NCBI RefSeq assembly: GCF_900105945.1
Contig: NZ_FNSO01000004.1
Location: 4,464,001-4,528,000, forward strand
From: Amycolatopsis tolypomycina
GTDB taxonomy: Bacteria; Actinomycetota; Actinomycetes; Mycobacteriales; Pseudonocardiaceae
Direction: 5' to 3'
Length of the DNA: 64,000 bases
The stretch's first letter is position 1; every line of letters begins with the position of its first letter. The position numbers were made by a program, and so were the translations under genes. A model generated the notes under the pieces. That model was not told the origin of the DNA. It ran no database searches and was given only the letters and a program-made list of their open reading frames with translations. Positions 41,975 through 50,254 of the stretch are shown one piece after another.

Positions 41975-42025
41975 GACCCATCATCGCAAACCCACGGCCG
42001 TAAACTAACTAACGACGCGCGACAC
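40913..42025. mobile_element. Complete IS630-family insertion sequence
   Basis: 1,113 bp with inverted ends sharing GTGTCGCGCGTC and partial similarity further in, flanked by TA at 40911-40912 and 42026-42027, the standard IS630/Tc1 target. The right TA lies in CTAG directly before an IS5-type end sequence, so it seems to have landed in an older insertion scar. Confidence 0.9.
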
Positions 42026-42028
42026 TAG

Positions 42029-42040
42029 GGCCTGTATCGA
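42029..42040. repeat. Solo end of an IS427-type element
   Basis: CTAG followed by GGCCTGTATCGA matches the outer end of the complete IS5-family element at 27458, but the sequence diverges after 12 bp. No second end or transposase is near, so it is a relic, interrupted by the IS630 insertion at its CTAG. Confidence 0.6.
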
Positions 42041-42072
42041 CCGTGAGCGGCGTGGCCGATGAGTCGCTGCGG

Positions 42073-42741
42073 TTAATGGGTGGCTTGCGGTGAGCGCGTG
42101 GGTGCAGCCCCGTAGCCGTGTGGCTGCGGGCTTTTCCCGTGTTCAGGCTGCAAATGGCTGTGGTTCGTGGATGTTGTTGCGTCGGGGTTTTCGGCGCCGG
42201 TCGATGAACGCCGCAGGAACAACTCCCGACTCGGTGCCACCGGTTCGGTGTCGTCGGGGGCGGGGCCGTCGGGAACCAGGTGGGCGAGGATGCGGGTACC
42301 GAGGGCGGCGACCTGTTTGTGCCCGGCCTGCTCGGCGAAGGTGAGCAGGTTGGTCTCGGCGCTCAGGCGATGCTCGGGCGGCACCTGGTTCAGGACATCG
42401 GTGATCACGTCGATCATCGGATTGCTCAACCGCCCCGCCCGCGCGGCAACACCGGTGGCGGGCGCCAGCGCGGGAATCCGGCTGCCATCAAGGTTCCGGC
42501 CGGGATTCACCAAGCGGGCACGCTTCATCAAGCGTTCCGCGGTCGGCTTGGGCTCGCCGGCGAGGTGTTCCAGAAGCCTTGCGGCAGAACGGTATCCGAA
42601 CAGCTCCATCACTCCGCGCTACTCGATTTCCACCAGCAGCGCACCGAGTTCAGCCTCGGCGGAGCGTATGGCCGTGAGCAGCTCGCCGATGCGGTCGGCG
42701 AAAGCCACCGCGTCAGGTGAGGGAATCACGTTGCCGACCAT
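42073..42741 (-). pseudogene. Broken DUF222 (13E12-repeat) gene
   Basis: Reading from ATG at 42741 gives a DUF222 N-terminus (VAFADRIGELLTAIRSAEAE...LLVEIE), then an in-frame TAG, then RGVMELFGYRSAARLLEHLA in the same frame, the usual continuation of this family. The rest runs through RLSNPMIDVITDVLNQVPPE to SRELFLRR and then turns into unrelated Asn/His/Pro-rich sequence, so the C-terminal part, including the HNH nuclease domain usual in this family, is gone. Both a nonsense mutation and a 3' truncation next to mobile-element debris are seen. A 179-aa piece from ATG at 42612 could still be translated. Confidence 0.85.
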
Positions 42742-42852
42742 ATTCCCAAGCTACCGATCATCGAACACACCGGCATCACTCGATAGGCTCAAGAACACCG
42801 GAAAGCCCGGCAGGGCAAGCGAAGCGTGGGGAATCGGCGCTGCCAACGGCCG

Positions 42853-43305
42853 TCAGCGGTGGGCTCTGCGGTCCAACGGCCCCCACTCGCGCGAGCCCTG
42901 CTCGTCCACCAGCCGGCGTGCTTCCTGGAGCACCTCGTCCGCCACCCAGGCCAGTGGCTCCACCCCGGCCACCAGTGGCTCGTTGTCCGGGCCGCGGGCT
43001 ATCTCGCGGCCTCGCAGGACCCAGGGCCGTACTCCCGGGCCGCGCAGTTCACGCAGGTGCTCGTAGTCGTACAGGCGGCGGGCCAGCCACAGAAGGACCG
43101 ATCGTTCTCCCCACCAGGGCTCGCGGCGCAGGGAATTCGCCGAAAGGCCCGGCAGCTCTATGCCCGTCAGCCCGTCGCGGCTCGATGCCGTTTCCGTCAG
43201 GTCGATCCGGGGGCCGCGGGACCAGCGGACGTACAGGTCGTCGCCTTCGGATGCGAAGAGGTGGGCCAGCTCGGCCAAGTCCTTCACCGTGGGCAGCATG
43301 ATCAC
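42853..43305 (-). CDS. Hypothetical protein, 150 aa (DUF6098-like)
   Basis: A soluble 150-aa protein starting LPTVKDLAELAHLFASEGDD, with DLYVRWSRGPRIDL and a Trp-rich middle (REPWWGERSVLLWLARRLYD), the pattern of small actinobacterial proteins annotated DUF6098. The C-terminus has VAGVEPLAWVADEVLQEARR. The GTG at 43305 is preceded by a G-run at a good distance; ATG two codons later is an alternative. It follows the 159-aa protein gene by 27 bp in the same direction, so it is probably in the molybdopterin-oxidoreductase operon. Function unknown. Confidence 0.65.
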   Translation of the reverse strand: MIMLPTVKDLAELAHLFASEGDDLYVRWSRGPRIDLTETASSRDGLTGIELPGLSANSLRREPWWGERSVLLWLARRLYDYEHLRELRGPGVRPWVLRGREIARGPDNEPLVAGVEPLAWVADEVLQEARRLVDEQGSREWGPLDRRAHR

Positions 43306-43332
43306 GCTGTACCCCCGCGGTCCGCGGCTAAC

Positions 43333-43812
43333 CTAGCTGGTCAGGATCTGCGAGGACAGCACCTTCAGCATCGCGTTGGTCCACTTCAGCTGCCGCAGCG
43401 TCTGGGGGTGGCAGCGGGTCGCCAGCTCCAGCAGGTCGCTGTCCTTTGCCGCCTGGGCGGCCTGGGCCAGCAGCTCCCAGTCCAGCGACACCACCGCCGC
43501 GCGGCGGTGGAGGCGGCGTAGGTCGGCCAAGACCAGGATGCCCGGCTCGGGACGGCGGCCGCTCAGCTCGGACAGTGCCGTCCGCAGTGGTGCCAGGGGG
43601 CCGGGGCCCGGGACGTCTTCGCCGAGGTTCAGCTCATACGCGCGGCCGGCGTGGGCGACCGCGCGGACGTGCGCCGCCGACCAGGCGGCCAGGTCGCGGG
43701 CGACGTGGTGGACCTCGTGTTCCGCACTATGACGGTCGGACGTCTTCAGCAGGTCCCTGGCCAGCGTCGTCTCCGCGCGGTGCAGTTCGCGCAGCACCAG
43801 CCCGAGCTTCAT
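43333..43812 (-). CDS. Hypothetical protein coupled to the molybdoenzyme, 159 aa
   Basis: A helical 159-aa protein with repeated His residues in the first third (SDRHSAEHEVHHVARDLA, AAHVRAVAHAG), then LRTALSELSGRRPEPGILVL and a long C-terminal helical part. No signal peptide or membrane segment. Its ATG overlaps the stop of the molybdopterin oxidoreductase gene (ATGA), so it is made in step with that enzyme. A chaperone or small subunit for the molybdoenzyme is a reasonable guess, since such enzymes need dedicated chaperones, but I recognise no family. Confidence 0.65.
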   Translation of the reverse strand: MKLGLVLRELHRAETTLARDLLKTSDRHSAEHEVHHVARDLAAWSAAHVRAVAHAGRAYELNLGEDVPGPGPLAPLRTALSELSGRRPEPGILVLADLRRLHRRAAVVSLDWELLAQAAQAAKDSDLLELATRCHPQTLRQLKWTNAMLKVLSSQILTS

Positions 43813-46196
43813 CGGACGACCTCCTCGTCGACGGCCGCCGGCATCGGCTGCGGCCGCGGGGACGCGACGGCGGCGACCTTGCGCAGCGCCGCCGCGGCCG
43901 TCTTGAACAGGGGCTGCTTCGACACCGGGTCCCAGTCGGTGAACGTCAGCTCGTTGGCCGCGCGGTCGCCGTCCTTGCCCGCCGGGTGCTCGACGTCCCA
44001 GTAGCCGTAGTGGAACGGCAGGAACAGCACGCCGTCGCGGATGCCGCCGACGCGGACGCGGGCGCGGACCGCCCCGCGGGGCGTCGAGACCTCCGCGAGG
44101 TCGCCTTCGGCCAGGCCGGCGGCCGCAGCGTCGCGTTCGGACACCTCCAGCCACACCTCCGGGGCCGCCGCGCGCAGTTCCGGGGCCCGGCCGGTCTTCG
44201 TGCGGGTGTGGAAGTGGTGGATCGTCCGGCCGTTGACCAGGAAGAACGGGTGTTCCTCGTCGGGCGTCTCGTGCGGCGGGACGTATTCGGCCGCCTTCAG
44301 CATCGCCTTGCCGTCCGGGTTCATCGCCCGGTACTCGGCCGGTTCCAGCGGTGCCCCGGTGACGAGGTCGCGGCCGTAGCTCTCGCAATAGTCCGGCTGG
44401 GCGAAGAACTTCCCGTCGGCGTACAGCCGCTCGGTCCCGTGAGGACTGTCCGAAGTGCACGGCCACTGGATGCCGCCTGCTTCACGCAGCTTCGCGTAGC
44501 TCAAGCCGCTGTAGTCGCACGGCCGTCCCGCCGACGCGCTCTTCCAGGCCTCGAACGCCGTTTCGGCGTCGTGCCACTGCGGGAACGGTTCGCCGTCCTT
44601 GCCCCGGAAGTCCATCCGCCGCGCGTAGTCCAGGAAGATGTCCAGGTCCGGACGCGCCTGCCCGGGCGGGTCGACCGCCTTCTCCGACAGGTGCACCGTG
44701 CGGTCGGCGTTGGTGAACGTGCCGGTCTTCTCGCCCCAGATCGCCGCGGGCAGCACGACGTCGGCGAACTCGGTGGTCTCCGTGCGGAACGCGTCCTGCA
44801 CGACCAGGAACAGCCGCGAAGAGTCCAGAATGGACCGGATGCGGGACAGCTCGGGCAGCGACACGGCCGGGTTGGTCGCCGACACCCACAGGAACCGCAG
44901 GGTGCCGGTTTCGGCGTAGCGCAGCATCTGCATGAGGTGCGTCGGCGGCCCGTAGTGCGGGATCTGCCCGGTGTCGACGTTCCACAGCCGCGCCAGCTCG
45001 GCCACGTGCGCGTCGTTGGCCCAGTTGCGGAACCCGGTCAGGTCGCCGTCCGCGCCGCATTCGCGGGTGTTCTCGGCGGTGGGCTGGCCGTTCATCTGCA
45101 GCACGCCGGCGCCGGGCCTGCCCAGCATCCCGCGCAGCAGCACGAGGTTGTTCACCTGCACGGCGGCCGCGGACGCCTGGTGCGACTGGTAGAACCCCTG
45201 CAGCACCGTGCACAGCAGCCGCTCCGCCGAGCCCAGCAGCCGGGCGGCTTCGCGGATCCGCCCGGCGTCGACGCCGCTGATCTCGGCGGCGCGCTCGGGC
45301 GGGTAGTCCGCGACCAGCGCCGCCAGGTCGTCGTAGCCGACCGTGCAGCGGTCGACGTACTCGCGGTCGACCCACCCGTGCTCGACGATCTCGTGCAGGA
45401 TCCCGTTCATCAGCGCGACGTTGGTCCCGGGCAGCGGCGCCAGGTGCAGCGTCGCCGCCCGGGCGACCGGGGTGTCCCGCGGGTCGACGCACAGCACCGC
45501 GGGCGGGTTCGGCCCGGCGAGCCGGTCGAGCACGCGCGACCACAGGACGGCCTGCGTTTCGGCCATGTTGTGCCCGAAGAGGGCGATGACGTCGGCGTGG
45601 TCGACGTCGGTGTAGGACGCCGGCTGGCCGTCGCAGCCGAAGGACTCCTTCAGCGCCGCGGCCGCGGTCGCCGTGCAGAGCCGGGTGTTGCCGTCGAGGT
45701 GGTTGGTGCCAAGGCCGCCGCGGGCGATCGCGGCGAGGGTGTAGTACTCCTCGGCGAACAGCTGGCCGCTGGTGTAGAAGCCGAGCGCGCCCGGCCCCTG
45801 CTCGTCCAGCAGTTCCTTGCTGCGCGAGACGACCAGGTCCATCGCTTCGTCCCACGAAGCCTCGACGAGCTCACCGTTCTTGCGCACCAGCGGCGTCGTC
45901 AGCCGGTCGGGCGAGGAGTTCGCCTGCCAGCCGAAGAGGTCCTTCGGGTCGAGGCGGCCGTGGTTGACGCGGTCGTCGGCGCGGCCGCGGACGCCGGCGA
46001 TCCGGCCGTCCTTCACGGCGATGTCGAGGCCGTCACCGTTGGAGTGCAGCACCGCGGCGCTGCGGACCCAGCGGTCGACGTCCTCGGGACGCAGGCCGTC
46101 GGCGAGCCGGCTGTCCACCCGCACCGGCCACGGCTCCCCCGGTCCGTAGGGCGTTCTGGTCCCCCAGGGTTCGGTGATGCCGTCGCGCTTTCCCAC
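43809..46196 (-). CDS. Molybdopterin oxidoreductase without N-terminal Fe-S motif
   Basis: A 795-aa enzyme of the nitrate reductase/formate dehydrogenase (DMSO reductase) superfamily. Cofactor-binding features are present: DLFGWQANSSPDRLTTPLVR, NTRLCTATAAAALKESFG with the likely Mo-ligand Cys, WVSATNPAVSLPE and the C-terminal molydopterin-binding domain (PFFLVNGRTIHHFHTRTKTG). The usual N-terminal CxxCxxxC cluster is replaced by RWVRSAAVLHSNGDGLD. There is no Tat or Sec signal, so it acts in the cytoplasm. It could be a nitrate-reductase-like or novel oxidoreductase; the electron partner is unknown. A MarR-type site lies 83 bp upstream. Confidence 0.85.
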   Translation of the reverse strand: MGKRDGITEPWGTRTPYGPGEPWPVRVDSRLADGLRPEDVDRWVRSAAVLHSNGDGLDIAVKDGRIAGVRGRADDRVNHGRLDPKDLFGWQANSSPDRLTTPLVRKNGELVEASWDEAMDLVVSRSKELLDEQGPGALGFYTSGQLFAEEYYTLAAIARGGLGTNHLDGNTRLCTATAAAALKESFGCDGQPASYTDVDHADVIALFGHNMAETQAVLWSRVLDRLAGPNPPAVLCVDPRDTPVARAATLHLAPLPGTNVALMNGILHEIVEHGWVDREYVDRCTVGYDDLAALVADYPPERAAEISGVDAGRIREAARLLGSAERLLCTVLQGFYQSHQASAAAVQVNNLVLLRGMLGRPGAGVLQMNGQPTAENTRECGADGDLTGFRNWANDAHVAELARLWNVDTGQIPHYGPPTHLMQMLRYAETGTLRFLWVSATNPAVSLPELSRIRSILDSSRLFLVVQDAFRTETTEFADVVLPAAIWGEKTGTFTNADRTVHLSEKAVDPPGQARPDLDIFLDYARRMDFRGKDGEPFPQWHDAETAFEAWKSASAGRPCDYSGLSYAKLREAGGIQWPCTSDSPHGTERLYADGKFFAQPDYCESYGRDLVTGAPLEPAEYRAMNPDGKAMLKAAEYVPPHETPDEEHPFFLVNGRTIHHFHTRTKTGRAPELRAAAPEVWLEVSERDAAAAGLAEGDLAEVSTPRGAVRARVRVGGIRDGVLFLPFHYGYWDVEHPAGKDGDRAANELTFTDWDPVSKQPLFKTAAAALRKVAAVASPRPQPMPAAVDEEVVR

Positions 46197-46273
46197 GGCC
46201 AGGACCTCCGATCACGGCTTGACTCCGGCCGGGATACCCGCCGCAGCGCCAGGCAAACGTCGATTCCCCAATT

Positions 46274-46750
46274 TTAGTTTGCGCGACGCAACAGTGAATG
46301 GGGTGCCGATTCGTCCGTTTCGACCGCGCGCGCGAACCGCTCGAACGCGGCGACCGCGGACGCCCGCGCCGGCGGGTCGAGCCGCCGCAGGACGCCCGCC
46401 AGCACCCGGCGGCGGTCGCGGTCGACGCGGTCCACGAGCTGGCGTCCCGGCCCGGTCGGGGCGAGCAGCGTCTCCCGCCGGTTCAGCGGGTTGGGCGCCT
46501 TTTCCAGCAGGTTCAGCGCCGCCAGCCGATCACACGCCCGGGTGACCGACGACGGGTTCATGGCCAGCTCGCGCGCCACCCGGCCCATGGTGACCGGCGT
46601 CCGGTCGACCACCACCCGCAGCGCGCGGAACTGGGTCAGCGTCAGCTGCTCGGTGTTCCGCTCGACGGTCGAGTCGGCGATCAGCACCATCGCCCGGAGC
46701 GCGGCCAAGGCCGCGTCGGCACCGTCTGACTCCGCCCACGTTTGCGTCAC
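46274..46750 (-). CDS. MarR-family regulator
   Basis: A 158-aa winged-helix regulator: LTLTQFRALRVVVDRTPVTM, then the recognition helix MNPSSVTRACDRLAALNLLE and the wing NPLNRRETLLAPT. The start is GTG at 46748-46750, which overlaps an operator-like palindrome; an internal ATG is possible. Two copies of TTGCG-N3-CGCAA exist here, one at each end of the gene: one faces the molybdoenzyme promoter and the other the ThDP-enzyme promoter. MarR proteins commonly repress neighbours until a phenolic or oxidising ligand binds. Confidence 0.9.
   Translation of the reverse strand: MTQTWAESDGADAALAALRAMVLIADSTVERNTEQLTLTQFRALRVVVDRTPVTMGRVARELAMNPSSVTRACDRLAALNLLEKAPNPLNRRETLLAPTGPGRQLVDRVDRDRRRVLAGVLRRLDPPARASAVAAFERFARAVETDESAPHSLLRRAN
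46279..46291. promoter_or_regulatory. MarR operator-like site A
   Basis: TTGCG-CGA-CGCAA, 83 bp upstream of the molybdopterin oxidoreductase start and overlapping the last codons of the marR gene. Confidence 0.7.
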
Positions 46751-46754
46751 GCAA
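46742..46754. promoter_or_regulatory. MarR operator-like site B
   Basis: TTGCG-TCA-CGCAA, overlapping the marR start and 62 bp upstream of the divergent ThDP-enzyme start. Same arms as site A. Confidence 0.7.
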
Positions 46755-46815
46755 GCATGGTAGCCGTCGAAAACGGGTACAGCGATTCGTGAGCGCCGAA
46801 CGGAGGGAAGTACCC

Positions 46816-48612
46816 ATGAGCCAGACAGTCGGTGACCACCTGCTCCAGCGCCTGCGCGAGTGGGGCGTGGACCAGGTCTTCGCCTACCCCGGCGACGGCA
46901 TCAACGGGATCGTCGCCGCGTTCGGCAAAGCGGACAACCAGCCCCGGTTCGTGCAGGCCCGGCACGAGGAGATGGCCGCGTTCGCGGCCGTCGGCTACGC
47001 GAAGTTCAGCGGCAAGGTCGGTGTCTGCATGGCCACGTCGGGCCCGGGCGCGATCCACCTGCTCAACGGGCTCTACGACGCCAAGCTCGACCACGTCCCG
47101 GTGGTCGCGATCGTCGGCCAGACCGCGCGCAGCGCGATGGGCGGCAGCTACCAGCAGGAGGTCGACCTGCAGGCGCTCTACAAGGACGTCGCGAGCGAGT
47201 ACCTCGTCGAGGTCAACGTCGCCGAGCAGCTGCCGAACGCGCTCGACCGGGCGATCCGGACGGCCGAGTCGTCCCGCTGCCCGACCGCCCTGATCATCCC
47301 GGCGGACCTGCAGGAGGAGCCGTACTCGCCGCCGCAGCACGCGTTCAAGCAGGTGCCCTCCAGCCCGCCGGGCACGGCGTGGTCCCGGCCGGTGCCTGCC
47401 GAGGCGGACCTCGACGCGGCGGCCGAGGTGCTCAACGCCGGCGAGAAGGTCGCCATCCTGGTCGGGCAGGGCGCGCGCGGCGCGGCCGAGGAGGTCCGCC
47501 AGGTCGCCGAGGTCACCGGCGCCGGCGTCGCGAAGGCGTTGCTGGGCAAGGACGTCCTGCCCGACGACCTGCCGTGGGTGACCGGCTCGATCGGGCTGCT
47601 CGGCACCCGGCCGAGCTACGAGCTGATGCGCGACTGCGACACGCTGCTGATCGTCGGCTCGAACTTCCCGTACAGCCAGTTCCTGCCGGACTTCGGCCAG
47701 GCCCGCGCCGTCCAGATCGACCTCGACGGCCGGCTGATCGGGATGCGCTACCCGACCGAGGTCAACCTGGTCGGCGACAGCGCGGCCACCCTGCGGGCGC
47801 TGCTGCCGAAGCTGGCGGGCAAGCCCGGCCGGTCGTGGCGGGAGACGATCGAGAAGAACGTCGCCTCCTGGTGGGACACCGTCGACAAGGAAGCCGCCGT
47901 CGACGCCGATCCGGTCAACCCGATGGCCATCGTCAACGAGCTGTCGAAGCGGATCCCGGAGGACGCCATCGTCACCGCGGACTCCGGCTCGTCGACCAAC
48001 TGGTACGCGCGCAACCTGCGGATGCGCCGTAACATGCGCGGGTCGCTCTCGGGCACCCTGGCCACGATGGGCCCGGGAGTGCCGTACGCGATCGGCGCCA
48101 AGTTCGCCCACCCCGGCCGGCCGGTGATCGCGCTGGTCGGCGACGGCGCCATGCAGATGAACGGCCTCGCCGAGCTGATCACCATCGCGCGGTACCAGCA
48201 CCTGTGGAGCGACCCGCGGTGCGTGATCTGCGTGTTCCACAACAACGACCTCAACCAGGTCACCTGGGAGCTGCGCGCGATGGGCGGCGCGCCGAAGTTC
48301 GAGGAATCCCAGACGTTGCCGGACGTCGACTACGCCGGCTTCGCGCTTTCGCTCGGGCTCGCCGCCGTCACGGTCGACAAGCCGGACCAGCTGGCCTCGG
48401 CCTGGGACACCGTGCTGTCGGCGGGCAAGGCGGCGGTGCTGGACGTCCGCTGCGACCCGGACGTGCCGCCGATCCCGCCGCACGCCACCTTCGCGCAGGT
48501 GAAGTCGGCGACCGAGGCGGTCCTCAAGGGCGACCCGGACGCGTTCCACCTGGTCGCGCAGGGCGTCAAGACGAAGCTGCAGGAGTTCCTGCCGGGCGGG
48601 AAGCACCGATGA
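46816..48612 (+). CDS. Pyruvate-oxidase-like ThDP-dependent enzyme
   Basis: A 598-aa thiamine-diphosphate enzyme of the pyruvate oxidase/acetolactate synthase group. The catalytic Glu lies in QARHEEMAAFAAVGYAKF, the FAD/nucleotide-like middle domain is at ~190-330, and the ThDP-Mg motif is GDGAMQMNGLAELITIARYQ. It most resembles quinone-dependent pyruvate dehydrogenases (PoxB) that convert pyruvate to acetate and CO2, but the C-terminal lipid-binding helix of E. coli PoxB is not evident. The ATG at 46816 has GGAGGGAAG upstream. It overlaps the SDR gene (ATGA) and is divergent from marR. Confidence 0.88.
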   Translation: MSQTVGDHLLQRLREWGVDQVFAYPGDGINGIVAAFGKADNQPRFVQARHEEMAAFAAVGYAKFSGKVGVCMATSGPGAIHLLNGLYDAKLDHVPVVAIVGQTARSAMGGSYQQEVDLQALYKDVASEYLVEVNVAEQLPNALDRAIRTAESSRCPTALIIPADLQEEPYSPPQHAFKQVPSSPPGTAWSRPVPAEADLDAAAEVLNAGEKVAILVGQGARGAAEEVRQVAEVTGAGVAKALLGKDVLPDDLPWVTGSIGLLGTRPSYELMRDCDTLLIVGSNFPYSQFLPDFGQARAVQIDLDGRLIGMRYPTEVNLVGDSAATLRALLPKLAGKPGRSWRETIEKNVASWWDTVDKEAAVDADPVNPMAIVNELSKRIPEDAIVTADSGSSTNWYARNLRMRRNMRGSLSGTLATMGPGVPYAIGAKFAHPGRPVIALVGDGAMQMNGLAELITIARYQHLWSDPRCVICVFHNNDLNQVTWELRAMGGAPKFEESQTLPDVDYAGFALSLGLAAVTVDKPDQLASAWDTVLSAGKAAVLDVRCDPDVPPIPPHATFAQVKSATEAVLKGDPDAFHLVAQGVKTKLQEFLPGGKHR

Positions 48613-49616
48613 CAGACCCGCACCAGGTCGTCGTCGTGACCGGGGCCAGCGGCGGCATCGGCCGCGCGGTCGCGCGGGCGTTCGGGGCCCGGCAGGCCCG
48701 GGTCGCCCTGCTCGCGCGCGGGGAACGGGGACTCGATGCCGCCGCGGAGGACGTCACCCGCGCCGGCGGGACCGCCCTGGCCGTCCCCGCCGACGTCGCC
48801 GACTTCCCGCAGGTCGACGCCGCCGCGTCCCGGGTCGAGCGGGAGCTGGGCCCGATCGACGTGTGGGTGAACGTGGCGTTCACGTCGGTGTTCGCGCCGT
48901 TCGCCGAGATCGGGCCGGACGAGTTCCGCCGCGTCACCGAAGTCAGCTACCTGGGGTACGTGCACGGCACGATGGCGGCCCTGCACCGGATGCAGCCGCG
49001 CGACCGGGGCACGATCGTGCAGGTCGGCTCGGCGCTGGCGTACCGCGGAATCCCGTTGCAGAGCGCGTATTGCGGCGCGAAGCACGCGATCCAGGGGTTC
49101 AACGAGGCGCTGCGCTGCGAGCTGCTGCACGACGGCAGCCACGTCCGCACCACGATGGTGCAGATGCCGGCGGTCAACACGCCGCAATTCTCGTGGGTCC
49201 GGTCCAAGCTGCCGCACCAGGCCCAGCCGGTGCCGCCGATCTACCAGCCGGAGGTCGCGGCCCGCGCGGTGCTGCACGCGGCCGACCACCCGCGCCGGCG
49301 CGAATACTGGGTGGGCGGGAGCACGGTCGGGACGTTGCTCGCGAACGCCGTCGCGCCGGGGATTCTCGATCGCTACCTGGCGAGGACGGGGTACCGCGCC
49401 CAGCAGACGGGGGCCGAGAAGCCGCCGGACCGGCCGGAGAACCTGTGGTCGCCGGCGGACCGCGGGCGGGACTTCGGGGCGCACGGCCGGTTCGACGAGC
49501 AGGCGACGCCGAGGAGCGGGCAGCTGTGGGCGAGCCGGCACCACGGGGTGGTCGCCGCGGCCGGAGGTGTCCTGGCCGCGACGGCGCTGGCGGTGTGGCG
49601 GCGGGCGCGGGCGTGA
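48609..49616 (+). CDS. SDR-family oxidoreductase with C-terminal membrane anchor
   Basis: A 335-aa short-chain dehydrogenase. The NAD(P) motif is VVVVTGASGGIGRAVARAFG (N-terminus), the catalytic Tyr-x-x-x-Lys is SAYCGAKHAIQGF, and the Ser is in VQVGSALAYRG. A C-terminal extension of ~70 residues ends in one hydrophobic segment (HGVVAAAGGVLAATALAVWR), so the enzyme is probably held at the membrane. The substrate is unknown. Its start overlaps the ThDP enzyme stop, so both are co-translated under the MarR-controlled promoter. Confidence 0.88.
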   Translation: MTDPHQVVVVTGASGGIGRAVARAFGARQARVALLARGERGLDAAAEDVTRAGGTALAVPADVADFPQVDAAASRVERELGPIDVWVNVAFTSVFAPFAEIGPDEFRRVTEVSYLGYVHGTMAALHRMQPRDRGTIVQVGSALAYRGIPLQSAYCGAKHAIQGFNEALRCELLHDGSHVRTTMVQMPAVNTPQFSWVRSKLPHQAQPVPPIYQPEVAARAVLHAADHPRRREYWVGGSTVGTLLANAVAPGILDRYLARTGYRAQQTGAEKPPDRPENLWSPADRGRDFGAHGRFDEQATPRSGQLWASRHHGVVAAAGGVLAATALAVWRRARA

Positions 49617-49759
49617 CCGGGCTCCGGACGGCGGCTCCGACCCGGCCGGAGCCGCCGGACCTCGGCCGAAAGGACGAGACTGCGGCGCCCGAACCGCCCC
49701 ATCGGCCGAGGTGACCCGGCCCTTCCCTCCCCTAGCTTGATCGGCGGAGGGGAGGGACC

Positions 49760-50203
49760 ATGAAGTTCACCGCCAAGCGAGTCGTCGTCTCCGTGGCCGT
49801 GGCCGGGATCGCCGTCGTCGGCGTCGGGGCCACCGTGATCGCCACCGCCGCCGATCCCGTCTCGCCCGAGATCACCAGCCCGGCCCCCGCCGAGGCCGGG
49901 CACGGGGACGAAGGCAGGTACACCACCGGGGACTACGTGCTCAACGTGCACGAACTCGACGACGACGGCGCCGGCGTCACCACGGCCATCGGGCCGCACA
50001 CGACGTACTACTCGAAAACCCTGCACGGCACCGGGAACCGGCGGCACACCGTCGTCAAGTTCTCGGCCGGGCCGGAGTCGGATGCGCCGATCGTCTTCAG
50101 CTACCCCGTTCCCGCGGCAGGCCGGGCCGTCTACTGCGTGGCCACCGGGACCGAGGCCGCGCCGCAGGTGCGGTGCGAGACCACGGCGTTGCCCGCGAGG
50201 TGA
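49760..50203 (+). CDS. Exported or anchored hypothetical protein, 147 aa
   Basis: A small protein with an N-terminal hydrophobic segment (VVVSVAVAGIAVVGVGATVI) that could be a signal peptide or anchor. A short Pro/Glu linker and a compact beta-rich domain follow (YVLNVHELDDDGAGVTTAIG, then VVKFSAGPES, VYCVATGTEA) with two Cys that could pair. GGAGGG lies at a good distance from the ATG. It is alone, convergent with the TetR gene and ending 51 bp from it. No family recognised. Confidence 0.7.
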   Translation: MKFTAKRVVVSVAVAGIAVVGVGATVIATAADPVSPEITSPAPAEAGHGDEGRYTTGDYVLNVHELDDDGAGVTTAIGPHTTYYSKTLHGTGNRRHTVVKFSAGPESDAPIVFSYPVPAAGRAVYCVATGTEAAPQVRCETTALPAR

Positions 50204-50254
50204 TCTTCTCGGTGCAGTCCGGAGCCGGGCGGTCGTCCGGGCCGACGACGGCAG

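Noticed and set aside
43446..46277. Open + strand frame of 943 codons
   Set aside because: Antisense to the molybdopterin oxidoreductase, whose domains are clear on the minus strand.
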